Assembly: GCA_964019335.1 (NCBI GenBank)
Contig: OZ025684.1
Coordinates: 525,038 to 589,037, forward strand
DNA length: 64,000 bases
Reading direction: 5' to 3'
From: Diplonema japonicum
Taxonomy: Eukaryota; Euglenozoa; Diplonemea; Diplonemida; Diplonemidae
Shown here: piece after piece, positions 18,916-29,473 of the stretch
How positions within the stretch are numbered: the stretch's first letter is position 1
Layout: each line of letters starts with the position of its first letter
Made by a program: the position numbers and the translations under genes
Notes under the pieces: generated by a model
What the model was told of the DNA's origin: nothing
The model's input: the letters and a program-made list of their open reading frames with translations, nothing else
Databases searched by the model: none

Positions 18916-21201
18916 TCAGAGCCCCCCCAACATTGTCTTCTTGTTGACCCAAAAGAGGTCCGCGTTGGTGGGCTTGGGGTCTGGCTTGGGCAAGGCGCCG
19001 AGCTGTGCAACACAACTGGAGACGGCCTCGCGAAGGGCAAGCTCGTGCGGCTGCATGGGCACGTTGGGGCTCTGTGTGTGATAGAAACAAAAGGTGTGAC
19101 ATACTGGTGATCGGTCACGTGACCTGTCCCTTGACCTCTCTCTCCACTGTTTGTTGGGGTAAGCTGGAGGCTCGGCAACACTTGGTGACGCGGAACGCCC
19201 CCTTGACTTCGTCGGCGTAGGCGTGGTGGGCGGGGGTGGCATAACAGACGCTTGGCTTTCCGCAACCCGCAGCTTACCTTGCACATTGTGCAGCTCTTCT
19301 TTGTAACTCAGCGCCAGCTCCAAGTACGACTCCGTCTCCCTTGCCCCGTAAGACGGAGGAGGTGGCGGCATGGTGGGGCTCATAGAAGGGGACTTCGACC
19401 TCGCACGCACAGACGGAGGTGGTTTGGTGCTGATTGCAGACGCACGCACAAACAGCGCACGATTCTCTGTCGTCTTGAAGTAGCTCACACCGTTCACCGT
19501 TCCATCGCACGCAGCAGGGTCCTCCTCATCCAGCTCCACCCCCACCCACTGCCCTGTGACGCCTTTGAGCTTCCCGATATATCGTGCAACACCACTCACA
19601 GGCAATGCACCGTTCTTGTTCACATTCACATGTGTTCCAACGCTCACCTGTTTCGTGTTGCTGTTGTGTTGCGTTGTGCTGTTCGGGGTGGGTGTCGACG
19701 TCGAGAACCTCGGCTTCTCGGTGTACTCCTCCTGCAGCACACCGGGTGACAGCTTCTGTGCCTCTTTCAACTTCTTCTCCAAGGACTTGATGTTGTTCTT
19801 CATGGTGACTGAGTGTTCTTTGAAACGATTCTCAAGCGACGAGTAGTTTTCTTCCACTTCGAAGAGCTTCAATTTCGTCTCTTCGTGCTGCTGTTTCGTC
19901 TTGTGTAACTGCTTCGTCAGTGTTTGGATGTTGCGTGCGTCGCTGCGTTGCCTGTCGACAGTGTGCAGGTCAGCAGACCTGATGCTGATGAGCTGCTGCA
20001 GTGCCTCCGCGTCTGCCTCCAAGTGTGCTTGCGGGTTCGATGTCGCTGCTTTCAGCTGCTTTTCAAGGATTGCAATCTGCTTTGTGAGCTCCCAGTTGCT
20101 GTCTGTCAGCCCATCGTGTCTTGCCTCGATACGTCTTGCAGCCTCCGTTAGAGACACGTCACCGTCCGGGTCTATAGAGAGCTCCTTGCAAGCAGCACGC
20201 CTCTCCTTCTGAAAGTGCTCGATCTCAAGGCTCTGTTGGTCACACGTCCTCGTCAAGGTGTCGTTCCGCATTGTAAGGTCTTCTATCTTGCGCTTCATGA
20301 TATCTGCTTCCGTCTTCATGATCTTCAACTGCGACTCCAGCTGTGCCTCGCGCACCCGGAGGACTCCCGCCTTGCGCTCCCATTCAGAAGCGGCCATGGT
20401 GAGGGACTCCACGTCTTCCTCCATCTGCCGCCTCTCGTCGTCTTGCAGCGTTGACCGTATACGGCTGAAGCCGACTGGCGACTCTGTTTCTGCAGAAATC
20501 GATGGACCACTTGGTGGTTTCACGGTGACAGCGCTTATTTGTGAGCTTCGTGGAGTTGGCTCCTCAATGGTCTTTTCCTCCACGGCCTGCTCCTCTGCTG
20601 CGTTCATCTCTTCTGCCTTTGCTCGCTCTGCTGCTTCGTGCGACGATTGCACTTTCATCTTAGTCGGGATTTTGATCTTCATTATCCGCATCTCTGTCCA
20701 GCCAATCGGCTTCGCCAGCTGAAGATGGCTCTTTATTTTCTCCTCAGGGGGGAGGGCGCGGACAACCAGTTCTCGCTTAGGGTTCAAGAAGGCGGCAAGG
20801 ATTTTGAGGATGCCAGCAACAGTTTCGCACTCTTTTTCGTCAGCAAAGCTGAAGAGGACATCGTACTGCGTGGGACACTTGATGCCAAGCCAGGTGCCGT
20901 ACGTCAGACACTCTTCGATCTCAGTGATGTTGATGTTCCTGTTGAGGGACGTCGAGTACTGGTGCACTGCCACGGCAGATATCACAAGGAGCCGCTTCTG
21001 TGATATGACTCTCCGTCCTACCTTGTTGACGATGCCTGCCCAGAGGAGTGCAGGGACCCCAGTCGCGTTCTTTAACATTGCTGCAAGGCACTTCCTTGTC
21101 TCAGCAGACAGCTGCGTGCTCTTCACATAAGACAGCATTGCTGGATGCATCGTGATTCCCCCATCGAGTGCCAACTCGGGGTTCTCATTCTCTTCGCTCA
21201 T
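18916..21201 (-). CDS. CAP-Gly coiled-coil cytoskeletal protein
   Basis: About 750 residues once a 33-nt intron (19072-19104, GTATGTC...ACACAG) is removed. That intron is phase 0, a multiple of three and free of stops, so the frame reads through it; the inserted VCHTFCFYHTQ interrupts an Arg/Ser/Asp-rich tract, which argues that it is spliced. An N-terminal region (about 40-170) looks like a PH/TH1-type fold. It is followed by coiled coil (about 250-520) and a CAP-Gly domain with GVARYIGKLKG, GQWVGVELDE and GVSYF. CAP-Gly domains bind microtubule or EB-protein C-termini, so a cytoskeletal role is likely. The start at 21201 follows TTTCATTAG and a 5' UTR; an in-frame extension to 21255 is less likely. 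A decayed copy of its coiled-coil region lies at 28895-29040. Confidence 0.85.
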   Translation of the reverse strand: MSEENENPELALDGGITMHPAMLSYVKSTQLSAETRKCLAAMLKNATGVPALLWAGIVNKVGRRVISQKRLLVISAVAVHQYSTSLNRNINITEIEECLTYGTWLGIKCPTQYDVLFSFADEKECETVAGILKILAAFLNPKRELVVRALPPEEKIKSHLQLAKPIGWTEMRIMKIKIPTKMKVQSSHEAAERAKAEEMNAAEEQAVEEKTIEEPTPRSSQISAVTVKPPSGPSISAETESPVGFSRIRSTLQDDERRQMEEDVESLTMAASEWERKAGVLRVREAQLESQLKIMKTEADIMKRKIEDLTMRNDTLTRTCDQQSLEIEHFQKERRAACKELSIDPDGDVSLTEAARRIEARHDGLTDSNWELTKQIAILEKQLKAATSNPQAHLEADAEALQQLISIRSADLHTVDRQRSDARNIQTLTKQLHKTKQQHEETKLKLFEVEENYSSLENRFKEHSVTMKNNIKSLEKKLKEAQKLSPGVLQEEYTEKPRFSTSTPTPNSTTQHNSNTKQVSVGTHVNVNKNGALPVSGVARYIGKLKGVTGQWVGVELDEEDPAACDGTVNGVSYFKTTENRALFVRASAISTKPPPSVRARSKSPSMSPTMPPPPPSYGARETESYLELALSYKEELHNVQGKLRVAESQASVMPPPPTTPTPTKSRGRSASPSVAEPPAYPNKQWRERSRDRSRDRSPVCHTFCFYHTQSPNVPMQPHELALREAVSSCVAQLGALPKPDPKPTNADLFWVNKKTMLGGL

Positions 21202-21408
21202 ACTCTTGGTTCTCCCTGTTGGTATCGCTAATGAAATAGAAACAAAGTCAACCAAATTACGGGTTTTCGAATCGAAAGTTTTTATCAGGGATCGGGGGGG
21301 GCAGGGGGGGTCACACGCCCCTTAAAAACGTGGTAAAAGTGGGGGAAAAAAGTTTTCAAGGTAAAAAGAACCACCCACCTCTAAAATGACCAAAAAAATC
21401 AAAATCTG

Positions 21409-21439
<31 letters not shown>

Positions 21440-21483
21440 CCCCTGCCAGATTAGGGCACTTTTGAGCACTTGATAATGCCTTG

Positions 21484-21522
<39 letters not shown>

Positions 21523-22426
21523 CCTTTTCTTTTTTTTGAAAACAGTGACCACGGTTTGGATCCGCAGCCACCCTTTTTAAAAATGCAAAAGAATTGCTCG
21601 TAAGTGCCCAAAAGTGCCCAAAACCCGTCGGTTTTTTGGTCAAAAAAGGGGGTGTACACGGGTAGGTGGCTTTTGGAGGAAGGTTGCCTGGGGTCCAGAT
21701 CAGATTCGGAAGTCTGTAGGGTAACCCAACCTGTCTCACAGTCTAGACCCAGCTCACGTTCCCAGTTGAAAGAAGGCAAGGAGGCCGGGCACGAGAGGCG
21801 GTACAGAGGGGTGCAGGACAGCACCCCATCACAGCGAACATTATCTTGGTGGCAAGATCGAGATACAGCCACCATGTGCTTGTTGTAATGATACGTTTTC
21901 TTTTTCTTTTTCTTTTTCTTTTTCTTTTTCTTTTTCTCTTTTTCTTTTTCGTTTCTTTTTTTTTTTTTTGTTTTTTGTTATAATATTTAACTTTCAAAAA
22001 ATAACCATATGCAACTTGTGCCGAGCAAAAAACTTTCGCAGCTTTAAAAGCATTTTTGCTCGTGCGAACAACAAAGACATATAGTCATAAAGATACCCCC
22101 CCCCCCCCCCCCCCCTTTCGTTCCTCTCCCATGCAGCGGGAGTGGCGATAATCAATAATGGCAACAAGTCATTGACGTTGCAACATTGCAGCTCAAAGGA
22201 TTGATTGTTCGCAATTTCTGACGATGACAAAACATTAAACTCACTCAAAAGATACAAAATATAAAGAGGAGGTAACTTGGGCGAACAGGCTTTCAACATA
22301 AGGGTAACATGATTCGCACGGCAGCAGGAAAGGAAGAGAAGGGGCGCGCCGCGGTCTAGGATAGAGGTTACAGAAAGAAAATCAAACGTAAAATTTAAGA
22401 GAAAGGTGTACGTGCTCACATCGTGC
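21202..22426. other. Intergenic, pyrimidine-rich repeats
   Basis: No gene recognised. It holds a G run near 21294-21309, T tracts at about 21413-21439 and 21490-21522, a (CTTTTT)n microsatellite at about 21898-21970 and a C run of about 20 at 22096-22116. The moderately complex stretch at 21540-21890 gives no convincing protein. Confidence 0.5.
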
Positions 22427-24348
22427 TCACATAGCAAGCATCTCATCTACATCCCCCTCCAGTATGGCAGCATTGTACTCGGTGTCATTTTCGACGAAGG
22501 TAGGTGCACGCCTTCTCCAACTAAGAATCTGTGATGTGTGTTGGTAAAGACTCTTGAGCATACCAAAACAATGGCCACACAGCAGACAGGCATGAGTATA
22601 AGGAGGAGGAGCCAATACCAAGCAAAATCACTATCGTTGCTATCAGCAACAGGAACGGGGTTGTCACTGTCAGCAGGCGTGTTGTTCAGTGTTGTTTGAG
22701 GCAGCTGTGTCAGTGTGACAGTCGCACTGTAATTAAACGGTGCCTGTGTAGTAGGAGACTGCGTCACAGTCGTTTCAGGGGCAATCGTAGGCGGTACAAG
22801 TGTGGTCGGTGGCACTTGAGTGGCGGGAGCTGGTGTAGGGGGCGAAGGTGTGCTAGGGGCAGGTGTGAACGCTGGTATTTGTGTATCGGGTGCTGGGGTA
22901 GGGGGCGAAGAAGTCTCAGGAACTGGTGTTTTCGGTGCTTGGGTGTTGGGCGCAGGTGTATCTGGTGCTGCAGTTCCGGGTTCTTGAGTAAGTGGAGCTT
23001 TAGTTGCAGGTGCTCGAGTTGCAGGTGTTTCAGTGTCAGGTGCTGCAGTGGAAGCTTTAGTTGCAGGTGCTTCAGTGTCAGGTGCTGCAGTTCCGGGTGC
23101 TTGAGTAGGGGGAGCTTTAGTTGCAGGTGCTTCAGTTGCAGGTGGCTGAGTAGAAGGAGCTTCAGTTGCAGGTGCTTGAGTAGGGGGAGATTTAGTAGCA
23201 GGTGCTCCAGTGGCAGGTGCTGCAGTTACGGGTGGCTGAGTAGGGGGAGCTTTGGTAGCAGGTGCTTCAGTTGCAGGTGCTTCAGTGTCAGGTGCTGCAG
23301 TTGCAGGTGGCTGAGTGGGGGGAGCTTTAGTTGCAGGTGCTGCAGTTCCGGGTGGCTGAGTGGGGGGAGCTGCAGTTGCAGGTGCTTGAGTAGGGGGAGA
23401 TTTAGTAGCAGGTGCTTCAGTTGCGGGTGGCTGAGTAGGGGGAGCTTTGGTAGCAGGTGCTTCAGTTGCAGGTGCTTCAGTGTCAGGTGCTGCAGTTGCG
23501 GGTGCTTGAGTAGGGGGAGCTTTAGTTGCAGGTGCTTCAGTTGCAGGTGGCTGAGTAGGGGGAGCTTTAGTTGCAGGTGCTGCAGTTGCGGGTGGCTGAG
23601 TGGGGGGAGCTTTGGTAGCAGGTGCTTCAGTTGCAGGTGCTCCAGTGTCAGGTGCTGCAGTTGCAGGTGGCTGAGTAGGGGGAGCTTTAGTTGCAGGTGC
23701 TTCAGTGGCAGGTGCTCCAGTGTCAGGTGCTCCAGTTGCGGGTGGCTGAGTAGGGGGAGCTTTAGTTGCAGGCGCTTCAGTGTCAGGTGCTTCAGTTGCG
23801 GGTGCTTGAGTAGGGGGAGCTTTAGTTGCAGGTGCCAGAGTGGGAGGTGCTTGAGTGTCTGGTACTTGGCTGGGGGGTACTTGAGTTGAAGGTGCTTGAG
23901 TAAGAGGGACAAGTGTTTGGGGAGCAGATGTGTCAGGGAAAGGCGTGGGCGGGCTCCTCGCGCATGTCGACAACGATCGGTCAACAACACCACCTTTCAT
24001 ACCCCACACGACGGGTTGGGGATGGGAACTTGCTGCCCCGTTCCAAGGACAAGTACAGGAAGCAAGACCAATGGACCACGAGAAGGGACCGTCATTTTCC
24101 GCCGTTCTACAGTTCATTTTTTTGATTATCTTATCATTTTTATCGGTGATCATCCAGTAGGTTGAGACACCGCCGGAAAAAATATCAAACTTGTACCCGT
24201 TTGGTTGCAGTTTGGTGATGCTGCTGATCGGGTACCTGCCGTTCACAGGATCGTTCCCTGGGAACTCAACCAGCACTTCATCATAATCCTTGTACCAAAG
24301 AACAGCGTGGGCTGTGGTAATAAGTATGAGCAGAGCGAATAACCTCAT
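22427..24348 (-). CDS. Mucin-like type I membrane protein, long paralogue
   Basis: Exons 22564-24348 and 22427-22528, intron 22529-22563 (35 nt, GTATGCT...TCACAG, phase 0), give 628 residues. A signal peptide (MRLFALLILITTAHA) leads into a compact N-terminal domain of about 120 residues with WYKDYDEVLVEFPGNDPVNG, four or so cysteines and HPQPVVWGMKGGVVDRS. Then about 400 residues of Pro/Thr/Ala repeats (units like APATKAPPTQPPAT) form a mucin-like stalk, probably heavily O-glycosylated. A transmembrane helix (WYWLLLLILMPVCCVAIVL) follows. Splicing replaces an unrelated-looking read-through tail by SWRRRAPTFVEND...EMLAM, which aligns with the tail of the neighbour at 24720. The function is unknown; a surface coat role is likely. 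Confidence 0.85.
22830..23920 (-). repeat. Tandem Pro/Thr/Ala-coding repeat array
   Basis: Degenerate units of 15 bases and multiples (GCACCTGCAACT-type on the coding strand) run through the stalk of the mucin-like gene. Units are in frame, so copy number can change without breaking the protein. The opposite strand is open through the array only because of this periodicity. Confidence 0.8.
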
Positions 24349-24719
24349 GGTTTACCTACGTGTAAAAACGGACAAAGGAGGGGAAACACAAAGAAGGGAG
24401 GAACAAGGTGAGAAAAACAAAGAGAGAAAAGGGGATGAGATATGGAAATTCTCCACGGATCTCTAACTACTCTAACTAGGGGAAAGGAATAAAAAATAAA
24501 ACGTGAAAAGTAAAGCTTTAGCCGTTCACAACGTCGCATTGAGTTGGATAGCCGAGATAAGAGAATGCAGTAAACACCGCGAGAAGTAACCGGCAGGCAC
24601 AGCGCTGACGTCGACCGTAGATGTTGACTAGCAACAACAGGACTAGGGTAGAGGGGTGTCCACACGAACGTAGCCGAATACACGACCGATAAAAAAGAAA
24701 AATAGGTTTAAGCAACAAG
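24349..24719. other. Spacer between mucin-like paralogues
   Basis: No gene seen. It contains the 5' UTR of the long paralogue, with a CGTAG acceptor nine bases before its ATG, and the 3' UTR of the short one. Confidence 0.45.
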
Positions 24720-25758
24720 CTACAGAGTTTGATGGTCTTCAGGGCCTTCCTGCAGCATCTCGTCCATGGCAGGCACAAACTGAATCTCATCAGTAGCATT
24801 GAATCTAGGTGAGCGTTTTCTATTGCAAAAAATCTGCGGTGTGGTGTGCTAGCAAATACTTCAGATTAGAGCATACCAGAAAAATAATAGCCACACAGCA
24901 GACAGAGGCAAGTATAATGAGGAGGACCCAATACCAAGCAAGGCCGCTGCTGTCGCCATCATGCAACACAAACGACAGAGTAAGGGTAGGTGTAGCGGTG
25001 CGAGTGGTGGTGATTGTAGGTGATTGAATTGTGACTGTTATAGTACTATTTTCGGGTGGTACAGGTGCTTGTGTACTGGGGTTAGGAGCTGAGGTAAGTG
25101 GGGCAATCGTAGCCGGCGCTGTTGTTGGTGCCGATGTCTCTGGGGCGGGTGCTGGTGTCGCAGGAGCAGGTGTCAGCGGCGGTTGTGTGCGTGGGGCAGG
25201 TGCCGGGGCCGCGGTAAGAGGGGCGGGTGTTGCTGGTGCCGATGTCGCAGGGGCGGGTGTCACCGGTGGTTGTGTGCGTGGGGCAGGTGTCGGGACCGTG
25301 GTAAGAGGGGCGGGTGTTACGGGAGCAGATGTGTCAGGGAAAGGTGTGGTCGGGTTCGCGCATGTCGAGAACGATCGGTCAACAACACCACCTTTCATAC
25401 CCCACACGACGGGCTGAGGCCGGTCACTTGCTGCCCCATGCCAAGGACAGGCACACTTAGCAAGACCAATGGACCACGAGAAGGGACCGTCACTTTGCGC
25501 CGCTCTGCAATTCATTCTTTTGATTATCTTGTCATTTCTATCAACGATCATCCAGTAGGTTGAACTACCACCGGAAAGGAAGTCAAACTTGTAACCGTTT
25601 GGTTGCAGTTTGGTGGTGAGTTCGTTGATCGGGCCGTACTTGCCGTTCACAGGATCGTTCCCTGGGAACTCAACCAACACTTCATCATAATCCTTGTACC
25701 AAATGGGACTAACAGCGTGGGCTGTGGTAATAAGTGAGAGCAGAGTGAATGGCCGCAT
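24720..25758 (-). CDS. Mucin-like type I membrane protein, short paralogue
   Basis: Exons 24877-25758 and 24720-24833, intron 24834-24876 (43 nt, GTATGCT...CCGCAG, phase 0), give 331 residues. The N-terminal domain is close to its neighbour (WYKDYDEVLVEFPGNDPVNG, PQPVVWGMKGGVVDRS), but the Pro/Thr/Ala stalk is only about 100 residues. The transmembrane helix is WYWVLLIILASVCCVAIIF. The spliced tail (IFCNRKRSPRFNATDEIQ...MDEMLQEG) aligns with that of the long paralogue: a basic stop-transfer, then an acidic end with DEML. The same intron position and phase in both paralogues supports both gene models. TTTGTATAG precedes the 5' UTR as a likely trans-splice acceptor. Confidence 0.85.
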
Positions 25759-25864
25759 ATTTTCAAAGTTAATAACCTATACAAATCTTATTTTATTTCT
25801 TCTTATTGGCAAGCTGAAATATAATAATACTGGGGAGGGTCCTTCTGACGTGTAAAAGTTAAGC

Positions 25865-26071
25865 TTAAATGCTAAAGCCACCAAGGTTCGGAGAGCTTCG
25901 TTCGAGAACCTTGAAGTGTGTCATTATGTCAGTCGCCATGCTGCCGTTCATGTCTGAGGAACCGAAGTCGTTGAGCTTGCTGATGTCCTTGTCTTTGTCG
26001 ACTGTCACTTTGCTCTTCTTTACTTTAATGTTGTTCAGCAAGTCGGCAGTTGAAACCTTTTTCGGGGGCAT
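25865..26071 (-). CDS. Small Lys-rich protein, unknown
   Basis: A 68-residue open frame beginning MPPKKVSTADLLNNIKVKKSK, basic in the first half and ending SSPNLGGFSI. There is no signal peptide, membrane segment or family I recognise. It lies in the expected orientation between the short mucin-like gene and the cyclase-like gene, with no low-complexity bias in its codons, which is why I list it. It may be a small conserved eukaryotic protein or chance. Confidence 0.5.
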   Translation of the reverse strand: MPPKKVSTADLLNNIKVKKSKVTVDKDKDISKLNDFGSSDMNGSMATDIMTHFKVLERSSPNLGGFSI

Positions 26072-26325
26072 GTTGTTTTCACCCGTGTAACAAAACCTAC
26101 TAAAGTAATCCTCAGGGACAACTACTCAGGGTGCCTGTTTTCTGAACGTAGAATTATCTTTGTAGCGGCTGAAAATTTAATGTAAAGACAAAGATACAGG
26201 AGCCCCGTATTTCAAAACTTATGTGCAGATATTTTCTTTTTTTTTTTTTTCTCATACAAGAAAACTAGGAAGGTGGGGAAAAAATAACAAATACTAACAA
26301 GCAACTGAGACTAGAGGTGCACATG

Positions 26326-28530
26326 TTAATATGCTTGTATCAGCTGAACAGTGGCACCATCCGGCTCCACCCAATATGTCCTGCACTCCATGGGCTCCGT
26401 GAAATAGTATGGTGCATGGGGGGACACTGTCAGGTGGGCACGCAGCTTAGTAGTGAAGTTGTGTGTTGTCCTGTCAGCCACGTTGGACAACATGTGCTTC
26501 TCCAGATGGCACACGGCATTGGCAGCCTCCCCCTTTTGGATCAGGGTGAATGCGGTGTCGATTTCTTTGGAGAGAGACTCATGGAGCTCTACTTCGTACA
26601 TCCACTCGCTGGCCCCGTCGAACGACTTTCCGGCCTTTGCGCACAGCTCATAGACAATGCTGCTCGGTGGAAGGGTACCCCTTGAAAGCAGGCGTGATGT
26701 CAAGATATCAATTGGCCTGAAGTTGTGTGACGTAGCACACTGCAGCTTCATCGCCTGGTCGCACACCGTAAGTACATTATTCTTCAATCCTATTGCCGCT
26801 AGGTTCGTGCTCATCAGCCTGACACCGGAGTAAACTCCATGTCCCCTCTGCCGTTGCCCAACTTGTCCACATATCGAAGGCCCGCTCGCGCAGCCGAACG
26901 CCACTGCAGGAGCCATCTGCTGCAGCCTTGGCCACTCGTAGGAAGACATCTCCAACAGAGCATTTGCCGCATCTGTGTGCACAGCAAGTACGGACTTCCC
27001 AACGTTGGTGAAGTGTATCAGGATCACGTCCCACGCCACGGAGTCGATGGCACCCGAGTGTGCCCTTGCTGCTGCACAGCAGTGGTCTATGAAGGCTGTT
27101 TGCATTGTTTCGAACTCGCGGCATTCTTTGGGCTGCTTCATCCAAAAGTCCATTTGGTACTTCAAAGTAACAGCGATGACGACAGTAGCACGCTGCACAC
27201 GCATCTCTCTCATTTTCTTTGAGATGCAGTTCGTTGTCTTGTCGGCAGCCGATACCTGCATCTTATACACACTCTCCGCTACTGCAACAGCCTCAGAGCT
27301 CATTTCTTGCCGAAAAGACAACGACGTACAGAGCTCGAAGTCGCCAGCGCTGACGGAAGATATTGGGGATGCTACCTCAGAGTTGTCGAAAGAGTGGGGT
27401 GCATAGGGCTTAAGCTCATGTAGCGTTGTGAAGAGGTCTTGAATGGTGAGCAGTACCACATTGAGAGAAGGCAATGGTGACAAGGGCAGCGTGGGGGCAA
27501 GCTCATAGTGTGCTTCGATGAAGTCATGTGCAAGGGTAGGGACAGCGAGGATAGAGGCGAAGAAGCTGCAAAACACTGTCGTACTGCGGTGTATGGACAC
27601 TGCCGTTATAGCAAAAAGGAGAAGCAGGTAGAGACCGCAGGCAGCGAGGCTGCTTTCTGAAGAAATGAATGAGAGCACTGTGGGGAAGGAGACCGCAGCC
27701 AACGGCCTAAAGTGCAAAATGCACATGCCATTCTCTAACAAAGGTGTTTGTGTGTAGTCAGGGGAGGAGATTGCTGCCACTCCGCAGGGCAGAGCAAGCA
27801 GATAGTCAGGTACAGCACCTGTTGTATCCAGCACCATGGTGGTGTTGTGAACAGTGAACTTGATAGCAAAGGCAGTGTCATTGGACACACCCGACGAGAC
27901 GAGGAGGCCTTTTGTGCGCAGCTCGATTCCGCAGGCAGGGGGGCACGTCCCGCATAGCCGTTTGTCAACTGACAAAACGCTGCCTGTGTGGAATATGTGA
28001 TAGTACCCACGATGCCTCTTGACAAGCACACCTCGCACGCTCTGGTCTGATACGTCCCGTGTCTCGGTTGCAAGGAGCAGTGGCACATCAGCTGGTGTCT
28101 CGCTACTGTGAACAGTGTGCAGCACTGGGGGATTGTTGGTCCCCACTTGCACTGACCCTGCAATATCGTTTGTCGAGAACAGATAATGAGCCGTGTCTTG
28201 CACGAAGCATTTCCTTAGCATTGCAGACGCCACCACCATGTTCCCGATCTTGTTCGTCGTCCACACAAACTTCTCGCTCCCTGCGAGCCCTGGCTGGTGC
28301 TGCACGGAGCACATCTCTGTCATGTCGATGAGCCCCTTCTCTACGAAGGATGCAAAGCTGTTTAGGCCTCTTATGTTAAACATAACATTGTTTTCGCTCT
28401 CTTCACGATACACATCGAGCATCTTCAGTACAATAAAGGAAAGGGCACAGGTCAGCACGGCACTGCCCACCAGAGCGGGCACGGTGCACTTCACAAGCAG
28501 CACTGCTGTACCATGTCTAAGTGTCTTCAT
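26326..28530 (-). CDS. Receptor-like protein with degenerate class III cyclase domain
   Basis: A 734-residue protein: a first membrane helix near the N-terminus (about 12-35), a Cys-containing extracellular region to about 300, and a second hydrophobic segment (LAACGLYLLLLFAITAVS...). A C-terminal class III nucleotidyl cyclase-like domain runs from about 480 to 660. Alignable blocks are VVIAVTLKY, SVAWDVILIHF, AFGCASGPSICGQVG and VYSGVRLMSTNLAAIGL. The first catalytic Asp of cyclases (usual FADI) is absent at VVIAVTLKY, and the second sits in WD instead of GD, so the domain is probably inactive or highly diverged. The layout resembles kinetoplastid receptor cyclases. The start was chosen at MKTLRHG; in-frame upstream residues lie within the probable 5' UTR. 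Confidence 0.75.
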   Translation of the reverse strand: MKTLRHGTAVLLVKCTVPALVGSAVLTCALSFIVLKMLDVYREESENNVMFNIRGLNSFASFVEKGLIDMTEMCSVQHQPGLAGSEKFVWTTNKIGNMVVASAMLRKCFVQDTAHYLFSTNDIAGSVQVGTNNPPVLHTVHSSETPADVPLLLATETRDVSDQSVRGVLVKRHRGYYHIFHTGSVLSVDKRLCGTCPPACGIELRTKGLLVSSGVSNDTAFAIKFTVHNTTMVLDTTGAVPDYLLALPCGVAAISSPDYTQTPLLENGMCILHFRPLAAVSFPTVLSFISSESSLAACGLYLLLLFAITAVSIHRSTTVFCSFFASILAVPTLAHDFIEAHYELAPTLPLSPLPSLNVVLLTIQDLFTTLHELKPYAPHSFDNSEVASPISSVSAGDFELCTSLSFRQEMSSEAVAVAESVYKMQVSAADKTTNCISKKMREMRVQRATVVIAVTLKYQMDFWMKQPKECREFETMQTAFIDHCCAAARAHSGAIDSVAWDVILIHFTNVGKSVLAVHTDAANALLEMSSYEWPRLQQMAPAVAFGCASGPSICGQVGQRQRGHGVYSGVRLMSTNLAAIGLKNNVLTVCDQAMKLQCATSHNFRPIDILTSRLLSRGTLPPSSIVYELCAKAGKSFDGASEWMYEVELHESLSKEIDTAFTLIQKGEAANAVCHLEKHMLSNVADRTTHNFTTKLRAHLTVSPHAPYYFTEPMECRTYWVEPDGATVQLIQAY

Positions 28531-29285
28531 CGCTGCTTGTCGGCCATATTGCAGGTTTAGGCTGCTGGTTATGTGTTGCACAGCTCATGGGGAGAAAGGT
28601 AAGTTGATGGAAAAAGAAACTGTATCAATGCTGGTTCTCCTACTATCATTGTGCGTGCTGGCTTACTTTTCTGTTCCTTTTGTGGAAGCTTTTCGAATTC
28701 GCTAAATTCTGCCCCCAGGAACATAAAGAAGAAACACATCAAAGAGGGCAGCAAAGGGTCCCTCGAAAGAGAAGCAACGTATCAAAATCAAGGGGCGAGG
28801 AAAAAACAAGGATAAGGAACGTATCACTAGGCTCCGTAGAAGAGCCTGAACAAAGATAAAAGCCTAAAAAACAAGCACGTTTGGGATCACCTCGACACCA
28901 GGACTTCGGCTTTTCAGTGTGCCCTCTGCGGCTTCGCGACAGGTGACAGCTTCTGCCTCTTTCAACTTCCTTTACAAACCTCAAGGCTTGATGGTGTTGA
29001 ATCGATGAGCGTTCTCTTCCACTTCTAAAAAGAGTGCCTATAACAACAAAAACAAAGGGGGGGTGTTGAAAGATCTTCGGCCACTGTATAACAGCGAAGG
29101 CCAATTGGAAACTGCACCAAGACGCGCCCATATCATCGTGGTGAGAAAAAAAGAATTTAATAAAAAGAAAACACTGCACTAAGCAAGCACATTCCCTGGG
29201 TGTGGGCAGGCGGGGAGGGTTTGATAGCAATCATTAGATTTTCTACTTCGCTTCTACAGAACCGAACAAAACTGCTATTTCTTCT

Positions 29286-29330
<45 letters not shown>

Positions 29331-29473
29331 CGTCCACCTCTTCCTTTCTCCTAATAGATTGCAATGCCTGTTGAGGCGTCGGACTCGTATTCTGAATCAT
29401 CGTTAATTTGTTTCTGCGGTGTGGGGTTTTTTTTTTCTTTTTCTTTTCTTTTCTTTTTTTCTCCTTTTTGATC
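28531..29473. other. Intergenic with T tract and gene fragment
   Basis: No intact gene. It contains the decayed CAP-Gly fragment at 28895-29040, a T tract of about 37 bases (29289-29325) and mixed CT tracts near 29427-29465 upstream of the transporter stop codon. Confidence 0.5.
28895..29040 (-). pseudogene. Decayed fragment of the CAP-Gly gene
   Basis: The plus-strand stretch GACAGCTTCTGCCTCTTTCA and its flanks align with 19706-19870 inside the coiled-coil part of the CAP-Gly gene (GACAGCTTCTGTGCCTCTTT there). The match extends through CTTCCACTTC. Several indels and a stop break the frame. It is a short dispersed duplicate with no sign of function. Confidence 0.6.

Noticed and set aside
22696-23889. 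397-codon Cys/Arg-rich plus-strand frame
   Set aside because: Antisense of the Pro/Thr/Ala repeat array; a short in-frame repeat without stops keeps other frames open.
29200-29406. Frames encoding Phe or Lys runs, here and at many homopolymers
   Set aside because: Products of T or A tracts only.
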